Assembly: GCA_902623075.1 (NCBI GenBank)
Contig: CACNSD010000007.1
Location: forward strand, 1 to 64,000
Reading direction: 5' to 3'
DNA length: 64,000 bases
Origin: an uncultured Pelagibacteraceae bacterium
GTDB taxonomy: Bacteria; Pseudomonadota; Alphaproteobacteria; Pelagibacterales; Pelagibacteraceae
Below the pieces are notes generated by a model that was given only the letters and a program-made list of their open reading frames with translations, was not told where the DNA came from and made no database searches. A program made the position numbers and the translations under genes. Shown here piece after piece: positions 1 through 8,531 of the stretch. Each line of letters starts with the position of its first letter. The stretch's first letter is position 1.

Positions 1-908
1 AAAACAGATTTAATATAATCTTGAAATTCTGGCTGTAGTGCTTCCAAAAATCCAGCAGCCTTAGCAGCAATAATATGCATCAAAGGTCCACCTTGATAAC
101 CAGGAAAGACTGCTGTATTAAATTTTTTAGCAAGTTCTTCGTGATTAGTTAAAATTATACCACCTCTTGCACTTCTAAATACTTTATGTGTAGTTGATGT
201 AACGACATGTGCATAATCACATGGATTAGGGTAACCTTTACCTGCAACCAAACCCGAGAAATGTGCCATATCAACCATTAAATATGCGCCAACTTTATCT
301 GCTATCTCTCTAAATTTTTTGAAGTCAATTACTCTAGAATAAGCACTTCCACCCGCTATTATTAGTTTTGGTTTATGTTCTAATGCAAGTTTTTCAACAT
401 TATCATAATCAATTAGTTCTGATTCTTTATCAACATCATATCCTATTGCGTTAAACCATTTACCAGACATTGAAATTTTTAATCCGTGAGTTATATGACC
501 TCCTGAATTTAAACTCATTCCCATAAATGTATCACCTGGGTTTAACAAAGCCAAAAATACTGCACCATTTGCTTGAGCACCTGAATGTGGTTGAGCGTTT
601 GCAAATTTACAATTAAATAATTTTTTTAATCTTTCTATAGCAAGGTTTTCTGCTACATCAACATGCTCACATCCATTGTAATATCTTTTACCAGGATAAC
701 CTTCAGCATATTTATTAGTCAAAACAGAACCTTGTGCCTCTAATACTGCCTGTGAAACTATATTTTCAGAAGCAATTAATTCAATATGTTGCTGTTGTCT
801 AATTAATTCATCTTTAATAGCTTTATAAAGCTCTGGATCTTTTACTGATAAACTGTCTTCAAAGAAACTCTTATAACTATCGTTTAAATAATTTTTTTCA
901 CTAGACAT
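1..908 (-). CDS. glyA: Serine hydroxymethyltransferase, 3' end cut by window edge
   Basis: PLP enzyme that interconverts serine + tetrahydrofolate with glycine + 5,10-methylene-THF in the cytoplasm. The visible 302 codons begin [10 protein letters not shown] and contain the family hallmarks: ELIASEN near residue 40, [13 protein letters not shown] near 60-75, SGAQAN near 100, and the PLP-lysine motif [12 protein letters not shown] with the lysine at about residue 242. The C-terminal quarter lies beyond position 1. The ATG at 908 follows the rpiB stop by 2 nt, so the gene is the third of the operon with the hydroxylase-like gene and rpiB. Its products and substrates link directly to the sarcosine oxidase operon at 12.8-17.9 kb. 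Identity is certain; only the truncation at the window edge limits the description. Confidence 0.97.
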   Translation of the reverse strand, partial: MSSEKNYLNDSYKSFFEDSLSVKDPELYKAIKDELIRQQQHIELIASENIVSQAVLEAQGSVLTNKYAEGYPGKRYYNGCEHVDVAENLAIERLKKLFNCKFANAQPHSGAQANGAVFLALLNPGDTFMGMSLNSGGHITHGLKISMSGKWFNAIGYDVDKESELIDYDNVEKLALEHKPKLIIAGGSAYSRVIDFKKFREIADKVGAYLMVDMAHFSGLVAGKGYPNPCDYAHVVTSTTHKVFRSARGGIILTNHEELAKKFNTAVFPGYQGGPLMHIIAAKAAGFLEALQPEFQDYIKSV

Positions 909-910
909 AA

Positions 911-1336
911 TTATATTTTATTTACTCTTTTTAAATGTCTCCCACCATCAAATTTTGTATTTAAAAAAATACTTACAAACTTTAAAGCATTTTTTTTGGA
1001 TATCAATCTTGATCCTAATGTAATGATGTTTGCATCATTATGCAATCTGGATAATTTTGTTGATTTTGGATTAAAACATTGCGCTGCACGAACATTTTTA
1101 TGCTTATTTGCCACAATATTCATACCTGTCCCAGATCCACACACTAAAATACCAACATTACTTTTATTTACTTTAACTTTTCTCGCCACTTTATGCGCAT
1201 AGTCTGGGTAATCAACTCTGCTATCATCAAATGGACCAAGATCCATAAATTTTATTTTTTTATTTGTTAGATAATTTTTAATAATTTCTTTTAATTTAAA
1301 TCCAGCATGATCTGATGAAATAAATATAGTTTTCAA
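911..1336 (-). CDS. rpiB: Ribose-5-phosphate isomerase B
   Basis: Interconverts ribose-5-phosphate and ribulose-5-phosphate in the non-oxidative pentose phosphate pathway. The 141-residue protein has the family length and the two diagnostic segments: SSDHAG at residues 7-12 (phosphate-binding Asp/His) and CGSGTGM at 66-72, with Cys66 in the catalytic base position. NIITLGSR near 104-111 is also typical. It sits between a dioxygenase-like gene (1 nt upstream) and glyA (2 nt downstream); an rpiB-glyA pair is common in alphaproteobacteria. LacA/RpiB-type sugar isomerases share this fold, but the glyA neighbour favours RpiB. Confidence 0.95.
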   Translation of the reverse strand: MKTIFISSDHAGFKLKEIIKNYLTNKKIKFMDLGPFDDSRVDYPDYAHKVARKVKVNKSNVGILVCGSGTGMNIVANKHKNVRAAQCFNPKSTKLSRLHNDANIITLGSRLISKKNALKFVSIFLNTKFDGGRHLKRVNKI

Positions 1337-1337
1337 T

Positions 1338-1976
1338 TTAATTAAAATTATAATCTAAAACACAAGCAACTAAATGTATTCTATTTTCTTCCCCACCGTT
1401 AAATGCATTGTGATATTTGGTATTATTTGTAACCCATACTGAACCATCAGCAGGCATATGTTTTGCAACATTATCGATAACCATTATGCAACCTGGATTT
1501 GTTATGATTGGTATGTGTAATCTTGGTTCTGGATCTCTATGCCAACTTAATGTTGATCTTGGTTCTTTTAATAAAATTCTCATACGACCCAGTTTATACT
1601 TTGATGACAATACATCATATACTTCCTTAAAATAAGTATTTTCATAATCCTTTACGAATTCAGAATACGCCGATTCATCTAATGACTCATCTCTAATAAC
1701 TTCTTTTCCTGATTTATCAGGTTTTGTCCAATATACACCTCTTGCCTTGTTACCTTTAATAGAATCTGGGTCTCCAGGTATTTGAGTAAGTGATATTGCT
1801 CCAAAGTGTGTTACACCTGCGTCCTCAAATTTTTTAATTTTAACTATTTGATGATATGCTTCTTGTAACTTTTGAATATCAAATTTAATTTCTTGTTTTT
1901 GAAAATCACTGAAGTCAAGGACTCTCGTTTCTTTCTTGATATTTAAGTCTATTACTTTTGAAATTTCGTTTATCAT
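1338..1976 (-). CDS. Aspartyl/asparaginyl beta-hydroxylase-like Fe(II)/2-oxoglutarate dioxygenase
   Basis: Predicted non-haem Fe(II)/2-oxoglutarate dioxygenase of 212 residues. The C-terminal half carries the likely facial triad: WHRDPEPRLHIPI gives H146 and D148, and YHNAFNGGEENRIHLV gives H189 with R199 placed to bind 2-oxoglutarate. The W-H-R/x-D and H-x9-R spacing resembles the aspartyl/asparaginyl beta-hydroxylase family (Asp_Arg_Hydrox). There is no signal peptide or membrane helix, so it is probably cytosolic. The first 130 residues are not recognised. It is the first gene of an operon with rpiB and glyA and is divergent from hemB. The substrate is unknown: a protein side chain, free amino acid or small metabolite are all possible. 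Fold assignment is fairly sure, function is not. Confidence 0.72.
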   Translation of the reverse strand: MINEISKVIDLNIKKETRVLDFSDFQKQEIKFDIQKLQEAYHQIVKIKKFEDAGVTHFGAISLTQIPGDPDSIKGNKARGVYWTKPDKSGKEVIRDESLDESAYSEFVKDYENTYFKEVYDVLSSKYKLGRMRILLKEPRSTLSWHRDPEPRLHIPIITNPGCIMVIDNVAKHMPADGSVWVTNNTKYHNAFNGGEENRIHLVACVLDYNFN

Positions 1977-2001
1977 CTTAGTTGCTTTCTACCCTTTTTT
2001 T

Positions 2002-2030
2002 TATATATGTGTATATTACATTTGTCGCAA
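2002..2030 (-). promoter_or_regulatory. Putative sigma70-type promoter for the hydroxylase-rpiB-glyA operon
   Basis: On the minus strand the hexamer TTGCGA (2025-2030) is followed after 17 nt by TATATA (2002-2007). This leaves about 25 nt to the ATG at 1976. The spacing is optimal and both boxes match consensus at 4 of 6 positions. The region is only 72 nt long and must also hold the hemB promoter. In such AT-rich DNA chance matches are common, so this is a prediction. Confidence 0.4.
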
Positions 2031-2048
2031 TTAAAAAGTAAATAAAAC

Positions 2049-3038
2049 ATGATTATTGGTAAATATCCCAATCTAAGACTTAGAAGAAGTAGGAAAGAAT
2101 CTTGGTCAAGAAGACTGATTCAGGAAAATACTTTAGGTCCTAACGACTTTATATTACCTATTTTTTTAATTGAAGGATCTAATAAACGTCAAGCTATTTC
2201 ATCTATGCCTGGAGTATACAGGTACACTATAAATAGATTGAGTCAAATTGTAGATAGAGCATTAAAAAAAAAGATACCTATGGTTGCTCTTTTTCCAAAA
2301 ACCCAAAATGCACATAAAGATGAATTAGGAACAGAATCACTTAATGAAAAAAATTTAGTTTGTAGAGCAATTAAAGAAATTAAAAAAAGATACAAAAATC
2401 AAATCGGTATAATGTGTGACGTAGCGTTAGATCCCTACACATCACATGGTCATGATGGTTTAATCAAATCTAACACAATACTTAATGACGAGACTATAGA
2501 GGTGCTTATTAATCAATCATTACTTCAGGCAGAGATGGGTTGTGATGTCATTGCCCCATCAGATATGATGGATGGTAGAATTGGAAAAATAAGAAAAGCT
2601 TTAGATAAAAATAAATTTCAAAACGTTCAAATATTATCTTATGCTTCAAAATATGCCTCAAGCTTCTATGGACCTTTTAGAGATGCTGTTGGATCTAAAA
2701 GCTCATTAAAAGGAGATAAAAAAACTTATCAGATGGATTATAGAAATTCTGATGAAGCCTTAAGGGAAGTTGCATTAGATATTAAAGAAGGTGCTGATAT
2801 GGTAATGGTTAAACCTGGCATGCCCTACTTAGATATAATAAAATCAATAAAAGAAAAATTTAAATTACCAGTTTTTGCCTATCAAGTATCTGGTGAATAT
2901 AGTTTGATTGAAACAGCTATAGCAAAAAAATTAATAAATAAAGACGCCATACATGAAAGTTTAGTCGCTTTTAAGAGAGCTGGTGCTAATGCTATAGTAA
3001 GTTATTATGCTGATAGAATTGATAAAATAATTAAATAA
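2049..3038 (+). CDS. hemB: Delta-aminolevulinic acid dehydratase (porphobilinogen synthase)
   Basis: Condenses two 5-aminolevulinate molecules to porphobilinogen in haem and tetrapyrrole synthesis. The 329-residue protein is full length. The two Schiff-base lysines are visible: K201 in YASKYASSFYGPFRD and K255 in MVMVKPGMPYLD. The metal site segment CDVALDPYTSHGHDG (123-137) has Ala and Asp where zinc enzymes carry the cysteine triad, so this is the Mg-dependent, non-zinc class usual for alphaproteobacteria. It is divergent from the hydroxylase operon. Its stop codon ends at 3038 and the recO stop starts at 3039, so the two convergent genes have no base between them and no separate terminator. 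Confidence 0.97.
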   Translation: MIIGKYPNLRLRRSRKESWSRRLIQENTLGPNDFILPIFLIEGSNKRQAISSMPGVYRYTINRLSQIVDRALKKKIPMVALFPKTQNAHKDELGTESLNEKNLVCRAIKEIKKRYKNQIGIMCDVALDPYTSHGHDGLIKSNTILNDETIEVLINQSLLQAEMGCDVIAPSDMMDGRIGKIRKALDKNKFQNVQILSYASKYASSFYGPFRDAVGSKSSLKGDKKTYQMDYRNSDEALREVALDIKEGADMVMVKPGMPYLDIIKSIKEKFKLPVFAYQVSGEYSLIETAIAKKLINKDAIHESLVAFKRAGANAIVSYYADRIDKIIK

Positions 3039-3719
3039 TTATTTTAACGAATTTAAGAATAACAACCTGCTATTTGGATAGTTTAAATTATTAGGTCTTA
3101 ATATAGTTTTATCTAAATAATCACTCACTAATTTCAAACCGTTTAATAAAGTATCTAAATCCTTAACTTCTGTATTTTTTTCAATCAAAAAATTAGGTAC
3201 ATATTTTTTTTCATTTAAAGAGCTTGCATAATATACTGTTTTGTTTCCTTCTGAATTTTTTTCAACTAAATTTTCAAGAGCTAAGTCATATCCTAATATT
3301 TTAAAAAGTTCTAATTCCCAAAATATATATTTTTTTAACCAATCTTTTTCTTTTAATATTAAAAATAAATTTTGAATTAAAAAATAAACTTTATCATTGA
3401 ATTGTGACTCTGCTGTTAATATCTTAATTAAATTCATTGCAGATGAAATACATGATAACTTTTGTCGATGATCAAAATATAGTGGAGTATAAGCATTTAA
3501 AATTTCAATTTTGAAATAACCAATTCTATTCTCACTTTTTGAATTATAATTAACATGAATTTTGTTACCAACTTGAAGATAATTTTTAATTTTTTTTGAG
3601 GTACCACCAAATATAATTCCTGAAATCTTTCCCTTATCTTTTGTAAATAATTCAGCAATTAATGAATTTTCATTGTATCTTGTTTTGCTAATTAAAAATC
3701 CTTCGTCAGACCAATTCAT
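3039..3719 (-). CDS. recO: DNA repair protein RecO
   Basis: Recombination mediator that loads RecA onto SSB-coated single-stranded DNA in the RecFOR gap-repair pathway. The 226-residue protein starts MNWSDEGFLISKTRYNENS, typical of the RecO N-terminal OB fold, with the segment SLIAELFTKDKGKISGIIFGG continuing the fold. The middle and C-terminal region is helical. The zinc-finger cysteines of some RecO proteins are not evident. It overlaps the end of rnc by 4 nt, giving translational coupling. In most alphaproteobacteria era lies between rnc and recO; it is absent here. Sequence is divergent, but position and N-terminus make the call firm. Confidence 0.88.
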   Translation of the reverse strand: MNWSDEGFLISKTRYNENSLIAELFTKDKGKISGIIFGGTSKKIKNYLQVGNKIHVNYNSKSENRIGYFKIEILNAYTPLYFDHRQKLSCISSAMNLIKILTAESQFNDKVYFLIQNLFLILKEKDWLKKYIFWELELFKILGYDLALENLVEKNSEGNKTVYYASSLNEKKYVPNFLIEKNTEVKDLDTLLNGLKLVSDYLDKTILRPNNLNYPNSRLLFLNSLK

Positions 3720-4384
3720 TTTTTATTTGTATTTTTTAAACATTCTATTGCTGCATTTTGTTCAGCTTCTTTCTTTGATTTACCAGATGCTATAAAATAT
3801 TTTGTGTTAGGTAATTTCACTCCAACTTTGAATATGGGTTTGTGTCTAGGACCAGTATTTGAAATTAATTTATATTTAGGAAGTTTTTTAAATTTTTTTA
3901 AGGTTAATTCCTGTAGCTTTGTTTTTGCGTCTATTTCAGTAATAACACTTTTTTCAATGTGATCCTGCCATAAGTTTAAAATTGTTTTTTCAACAATTGT
4001 AAAACCTTTATCAAGATATATAGCACCAATTAATGCTTCACAGCTATCAGATATAATTTTATCTTCAATTTTTATTTTTTTATTATTAGGATTAAAGGTT
4101 TTAACATAACTAGCTAGATTGATTTTTTTGGCTATATCCAAACATGTTTTTTTATTCACTAAAGATGCAAATTTTTTATCAAGGATACCTTCTTTTTCCT
4201 CTGGATAAATTTCTAAAAGTTTTTTTGCAATTACCAAGCCCAGAACTCTGTCACCTAGAAATTCAATCTTTTCATTATTTTCTTTTGGATTAAAGCTTTT
4301 GTGTGTAAGAGCTTGAATAAGAAGATCTTTATTTTTAAATTTTAAATCAATTTTTTTTTCTAAACTCTGATAATTAATTTTCAT
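3716..4384 (-). CDS. rnc: Ribonuclease III
   Basis: Cleaves double-stranded RNA, chiefly in maturation of the rRNA precursor and of some mRNA leaders. The 222 residues comprise the RNase III domain, with the signature NEKIEFLGDRVLGL at 37-50 (E41 and D45 region) and the second acidic pair in DSCEALIGAIYLDKG (D113, E116), followed by a C-terminal dsRNA-binding domain from about residue 153 (AKTKLQELTLKK to the KKEAEQNAAIECL helix). It overlaps lepB by 1 nt and recO by 4 nt. One possible natural target in this window is the hairpin between rplL and rpoB. Confidence 0.97.
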   Translation of the reverse strand: MKINYQSLEKKIDLKFKNKDLLIQALTHKSFNPKENNEKIEFLGDRVLGLVIAKKLLEIYPEEKEGILDKKFASLVNKKTCLDIAKKINLASYVKTFNPNNKKIKIEDKIISDSCEALIGAIYLDKGFTIVEKTILNLWQDHIEKSVITEIDAKTKLQELTLKKFKKLPKYKLISNTGPRHKPIFKVGVKLPNTKYFIASGKSKKEAEQNAAIECLKNTNKK

Positions 4385-5121
4385 TAATCAATTTTATTAA
4401 ATGTTCTATTAAATCTTATTGATTTGTGCCATTTCCAAAATTCTATAAAACGTCCAATTTTTTTGTCTGAGGAAAAAAATATAAATTGAGCTTTTCCTAT
4501 TAAATTATCTTTATGTACATATCCAACACTTGTTAAGTACCTGCTATCTTTAGAACAATCTCTGTTATCACCTAAAAAGAAATAATGATCTTTCGGTACT
4601 GTAAAAACATCAGAATTTTGATAAGTATAATCTTTTAAGTAAACAGTGTGAAATTTTTTACCATTTAAAAGCTTTTCCTCAAATCTATAAACGTCAATAC
4701 TTTTGTCTCCACAGAATATAGTAGTATTGTTATTAACTTTAGATTTTAGAATTTCAGAATTGTTTAGATATAAATTTGAATCTATAAATTGAATTTTATC
4801 ACCAGGTAAACCAATTAATCTTTTAATATAATCTGTTCGATTATCTGCTGGTGTTTTAAATACAATGACATCGCCTCTTTCTGGGATACTAAACATAATT
4901 CTTTTTTTTAATATTGGAGGACTAAAAGGAAATGAATGTTTGCTATATCCATAAGTGTACTTCGTTACAAACAATCTATCACCTACCAATAAAGTAGGTT
5001 CCATAGATGATGATGGAATGTAAAATGGTTGTACTAAAAGGGATCTGATTATAACCGCAATTATTAATGCATAAATTAAAGTTTTTATATTTTCTGAAAA
5101 AAAATTTTTATCTAATTTCAT
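4384..5121 (-). CDS. lepB: Signal peptidase I
   Basis: Membrane protease that removes Sec/Tat signal peptides. The 245-residue protein has one N-terminal membrane helix (about residues 11-30) followed by the periplasmic Ser/Lys dyad: PSSSMEPTL with catalytic Ser39 before Met40, and DYIKRLIGLPGDKI with general-base Lys100. The distal box GDNRDCSKDSRY near residue 195 is also present. It lies in the pdxJ-acpS-lepB-rnc string and overlaps acpS by 4 nt. Likely clients in this window are the secreted transglycosylase, the binding protein at 17922 and the small basic protein at 32785. Confidence 0.97.
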   Translation of the reverse strand: MKLDKNFFSENIKTLIYALIIAVIIRSLLVQPFYIPSSSMEPTLLVGDRLFVTKYTYGYSKHSFPFSPPILKKRIMFSIPERGDVIVFKTPADNRTDYIKRLIGLPGDKIQFIDSNLYLNNSEILKSKVNNNTTIFCGDKSIDVYRFEEKLLNGKKFHTVYLKDYTYQNSDVFTVPKDHYFFLGDNRDCSKDSRYLTSVGYVHKDNLIGKAQFIFFSSDKKIGRFIEFWKWHKSIRFNRTFNKID

Positions 5122-5504
5122 GATGTTTGAATAATTGCAAATGCTGTTGAATAATTTTTTTCATCCGAAATTGATAGAAAACATTTAAAATTTTTGATTT
5201 TAAAGTTCTTTTGAATGATTTTAGTAATTTTTTTATTTTTAAGATAATAAGGCTTTCCCATTTTGTCATTAACAACTTCTATATCTTTAAAATTTAAATT
5301 CATACGAAAACCTGTACCAAGAGCTTTAGAAAATGCTTCTTTTGCAGCAAATCTCTTCGAAAAATAAGCTACTTTATTATTTACAGTATTAGATTGTTTC
5401 AATTCTTTTAATGAGTAAATTCTTTTTTTAAATAAAGGATTTTCAATCGATTTTTGAATTCTTTTATTTTCAACAATATCAACGCCAATACCAATAATTT
5501 TCAT
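5118..5504 (-). CDS. acpS: Holo-[acyl-carrier-protein] synthase
   Basis: Transfers 4'-phosphopantetheine from CoA to a serine of acyl carrier protein, activating fatty acid synthesis. The 128-residue length fits the AcpS class of phosphopantetheinyl transferases. The N-terminal GIGVDIVENKRI carries the Mg-binding Asp9, and FSKRFAAKEAFSKALGTG (48-65) carries Glu56 and the CoA-binding lysine. It abuts pdxJ with no gap and overlaps lepB by 4 nt, so the genes are likely cotranscribed and translationally coupled. Confidence 0.96.
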   Translation of the reverse strand: MKIIGIGVDIVENKRIQKSIENPLFKKRIYSLKELKQSNTVNNKVAYFSKRFAAKEAFSKALGTGFRMNLNFKDIEVVNDKMGKPYYLKNKKITKIIQKNFKIKNFKCFLSISDEKNYSTAFAIIQTS

Positions 5505-6224
5505 TTATTTTTTTATAATTTTTTTAAAGTTTTTAATTACTTTTGAAAGTCCATCAAATATTGACTCCCCAATTATAAAATGACCAATGTTATACTCCTC
5601 AATATCTCTTATTTTTGTTAACATTCTAGTGGTTTTATAGTCTAAACCATGACCAGCATGAACTTCTATATTTAAACTTGATGCTAATTTTGCACTTTTT
5701 TTAATTCTGTTTAATTCACTAAAATATTTTTTTTTTGATTTAACTAGGTTTGCTAGTTTTCCGGTATGTATTTCAATACAATCAGCATTCAATTTTTTAG
5801 CAAGACTTATGTCATTTAAAGAAGGATTAATGAACAAGCTTGTTCTTATCTTTTCTTTTTTAAATTTTTTGATTATTTTATTTAATTTATTAAGATTGTC
5901 TTTTATATTTAACCCCCCCTCTGTAGTAATTTCTTTTCTATTTTCTGGAACTAAACAGATGAAATTTGGTTTTATCTTAATTGCTTTATTAACGATTTCA
6001 TTATTCATTGAAATTTCAAGGTTTACAAAGACATTTTTTAAACCACATATTTTTTGTGCATCAATATCATTTATATGTCTTCTATCTTCTCTTAAATGAA
6101 TGGTTACAGAGTCAGCTCCATAACTAATAACTTTTTTGGCTGCATTTATTGGATCAGGGTGTTTCTCTCCACGAGCGTTTCGTAAAGTTGCAATATGATC
6201 TATATTTACACCTAATCTTTTCAC
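5505..6224 (-). CDS. pdxJ: Pyridoxine 5'-phosphate synthase
   Basis: Closes the pyridine ring of vitamin B6 from 3-amino-2-oxopropyl phosphate and deoxyxylulose 5-phosphate. The 239-residue protein has the expected start GVNIDHIATLRNARGEKHPDP, the segment SVTIHLREDRRHI near 40-53 and the C-terminal EVHAGHGLDY and EYNIGHFIIGESIF segments of the TIM barrel. The product, PLP, is the cofactor of GlyA at the left end of the window. It overlaps pyrE by 4 nt (ATGA-type). Confidence 0.97.
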   Translation of the reverse strand: MKRLGVNIDHIATLRNARGEKHPDPINAAKKVISYGADSVTIHLREDRRHINDIDAQKICGLKNVFVNLEISMNNEIVNKAIKIKPNFICLVPENRKEITTEGGLNIKDNLNKLNKIIKKFKKEKIRTSLFINPSLNDISLAKKLNADCIEIHTGKLANLVKSKKKYFSELNRIKKSAKLASSLNIEVHAGHGLDYKTTRMLTKIRDIEEYNIGHFIIGESIFDGLSKVIKNFKKIIKK

Positions 6225-6808
6225 TTAATAAATCTACTTCCTGGAGTTGTTATTGGTATTGATTTAAGTTCTGGTGGTAATTTATTTGCTTTATAAGTTG
6301 GAACATCTATCTTTAAATGAGATGTTATTCCAATTTTTATTTTTAAAGATTGTTTCGTCGATCGATCAATTATAGAGGCAAATCCTAGTAATTTTGCTTT
6401 TGATTTTTTAATCAACTTTACACATTCTAAGCTAGATTTTCCTGTAGTGATTACATCTTCTATAATTAATACTCTTGCACCTTTTTTAATATTAAATCCT
6501 CGTCTGAGTGTAAATTTACCATATACCCTCTCACAAAAAATTGTTTCTTTTTTAAGCAATTTTCCTATTTCATATCCAATAATTATCCCACCCATAGCAG
6601 GAGCTAATATTAAATCAATTTTTTTAAATTTTTTTTTTATTTTATTTGCTAAGGATTTACAAATTTTATCAGCTAAATTAGGGAAGCTTAAAAGTTTTGC
6701 ACACTGAATATATTTTGAAGAATGTAGACCTGAGGATAGAACAAAGTGACCTTCTAACAATGCATTAGTTTTTTTTAAAATATTTAAGGATCTTCTGTGT
6801 GAAAGCAT
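6221..6808 (-). CDS. pyrE: Orotate phosphoribosyltransferase
   Basis: Adds PRPP to orotate to give OMP in pyrimidine synthesis. The 195-residue protein has the PRPP-binding motif VLIIEDVITTGKSS at about 113-126, the SSGLHSSKYIQ substrate loop near 25-35 and LAPAMGGIIIGYEIG near 68-82. The only ATG in the N-terminal region is at 6808, which makes a 44-nt overlap with the 3' end of rsh. The first ten residues could therefore be over-called, but no better start is seen. It lies between rsh and pdxJ, an order common in alphaproteobacteria. Confidence 0.94.
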   Translation of the reverse strand: MLSHRRSLNILKKTNALLEGHFVLSSGLHSSKYIQCAKLLSFPNLADKICKSLANKIKKKFKKIDLILAPAMGGIIIGYEIGKLLKKETIFCERVYGKFTLRRGFNIKKGARVLIIEDVITTGKSSLECVKLIKKSKAKLLGFASIIDRSTKQSLKIKIGITSHLKIDVPTYKANKLPPELKSIPITTPGSRFIK

Positions 6809-8510
6809 TTCGTTTTTCTTCGTGTCTAATTATTTTAAATTTTATACTCTTTTGTTTTAGCTCTGCAATAAAATTAGTAAAATTCTTTAAGTTTCTGATG
6901 ATTAATTTAAATTTAAAATTTATATAATTGGGATTTTTACCAACCATTTCTAAACTCGATATATTCAATTTATGACTTCCAATCAGTGAGCTTATATCTC
7001 CTAATTGTCCTGGCTTATCAGGTAATGACATCCACAGAGTAGTATTATATTTTTTTGTTTTTTCCTCTTTTTGCTCTCCTTTATCATGCCAATATCTTCT
7101 TATTGCAGCTCTGGCTTTACCAGTTTTAGTTGTTGGAATCCAGTGAAGTGATGGCGAATTATTTTTAGAGGTAATAATATTTACACGATCACCATTTCTT
7201 AAAATAGTTTGAAGATCACTCTTGTTGCCATTAATTTCACAACCAATTGCTGAATTACCAATTTTAGTATGAACGGCATAAGCAAAATCTATGGCTGTTG
7301 CATCCTTAGGTAATTTTATTACCGAGCCTTTTGGTGTGAAACAAAATACGTTTTCTTGAAACATCTGTAATTTTGTGTACTCATAAGAATCTTCAGGGTT
7401 TTCATTTTTTTCTATAATCTCAACAAGATCTTTTAGCCAATCATACTCCTTCCAACTAAGAGAATTAAATTTTTCAGAGGATTTATACTGCCAATGAGAT
7501 GCAACACCTCTTTCTGCAAATTCATGCATTTCATGTGTTCTTATTTGTAATTCTATCGGTTTCTTATTAGAACCAATTACAGAAGTATGAATGGATTTAT
7601 AACCATTAATTTTTGGAGAAGAGATATAATCTTTAAATTTTCCTGGTATACAATTCCATTTTTTATGAAAAATACCTAGAGTTTTGTAGCAATGATCAAC
7701 ATTCTGCAAAATTATTCTAAATCCAATAATATCTGTTATTTGTTCAAGTGAAACTCTTTTTTTTTGGACTTTTCTCCAAATTGAAAAAGGTGTTTTTTCT
7801 CTTCCGTGTATCTCAGCATTAATTTCATTATCGTTCAAAATTTCACTCAGTTCAAAAGATTGTTCCTTAAATAAATCTTTTTTATCCAATTTTATCTCAT
7901 CAAGTCTTTTTTTTATTAATTTTCTAGCATCGTTATTTAAAATTTCAAAAGACAAATCCTCAAGTTCATCTCTTATCCTGTGCATGCCCATCCTGTCTGC
8001 TAATGGAGCATAAATTTCCATAGTTTCTTGAGCTATTCTTTTTCTTTTATCTTCTTTCGTGATAGCTTTAATAGTTCTCATGTTGTGTAGTCGATCCGCA
8101 ATTTTAACTAACAAAACTCTAATATCTTTTGATGTTGCTAAAATTAATTTTCTAAAATTTTCAACTTTAGAATTTGCTCCAGCTGAATTTTCAAATGCTG
8201 ATATTTTAGTTACACCATCCACTAAATCAGCAACCTCGTCACCAAATTCCTGTTTAATAGTTTCATAAGTTGCAAAAGTATCCTCTATTGTGTCATGTAA
8301 CAAACCTGTTGTAATTGTAGCGCTATCTAATTTTAAGTCCGTTAAAATATTTGCAACCTCAATAGGATGAACTGAGTAAGGATCACCTGAGGCTCTTTTT
8401 TGACTTTTATGTGCATTAACAGCAAAATTGTATGCTTTATCTAATCTTTCAGGATTTAGAAATTTATTATAATTCTTAACTTTATTTATAAGTTCATTTG
8501 AATTAAGCAT
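6765..8510 (-). CDS. rsh: Bifunctional (p)ppGpp synthetase/hydrolase, shortened Rsh
   Basis: Makes and degrades the stringent-response alarmone (p)ppGpp. Domain order: an HD hydrolase domain (SVHPIEVANIL with H48, LLHDTIEDT with the HD pair at 72-73, ADRLHNMRT); a synthetase domain (HGREKTPFSIW, ITDIIGFRI, KINGYKSIHTSV, PIELQIRT); a TGS domain from about 385 (VFCFTPKGSVIKLPKDATAIDFAYAVH); a short helical link (KTGKARAAIRRYW); then an ACT domain from about 495 (MSLPDKPGQLGDISSLIG). Both catalytic halves look intact. At 581 residues it is much shorter than the usual 700-750, because the zinc-finger/RIS region between the helical domain and ACT is missing. Many databases would label it relA or spoT. 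No rpoZ is found upstream. Confidence 0.95.
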   Translation of the reverse strand: MLNSNELINKVKNYNKFLNPERLDKAYNFAVNAHKSQKRASGDPYSVHPIEVANILTDLKLDSATITTGLLHDTIEDTFATYETIKQEFGDEVADLVDGVTKISAFENSAGANSKVENFRKLILATSKDIRVLLVKIADRLHNMRTIKAITKEDKRKRIAQETMEIYAPLADRMGMHRIRDELEDLSFEILNNDARKLIKKRLDEIKLDKKDLFKEQSFELSEILNDNEINAEIHGREKTPFSIWRKVQKKRVSLEQITDIIGFRIILQNVDHCYKTLGIFHKKWNCIPGKFKDYISSPKINGYKSIHTSVIGSNKKPIELQIRTHEMHEFAERGVASHWQYKSSEKFNSLSWKEYDWLKDLVEIIEKNENPEDSYEYTKLQMFQENVFCFTPKGSVIKLPKDATAIDFAYAVHTKIGNSAIGCEINGNKSDLQTILRNGDRVNIITSKNNSPSLHWIPTTKTGKARAAIRRYWHDKGEQKEEKTKKYNTTLWMSLPDKPGQLGDISSLIGSHKLNISSLEMVGKNPNYINFKFKLIIRNLKNFTNFIAELKQKSIKFKIIRHEEKRNAFTQKILKYFKKN

Positions 8511-8531
8511 AATTAATATTATACCATTAAA

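Noticed and set aside
996-1202. Open frame of 68 codons on the plus strand
   Set aside because: It lies wholly inside rpiB on the opposite strand, has no recognisable motif and no ribosome-binding site.
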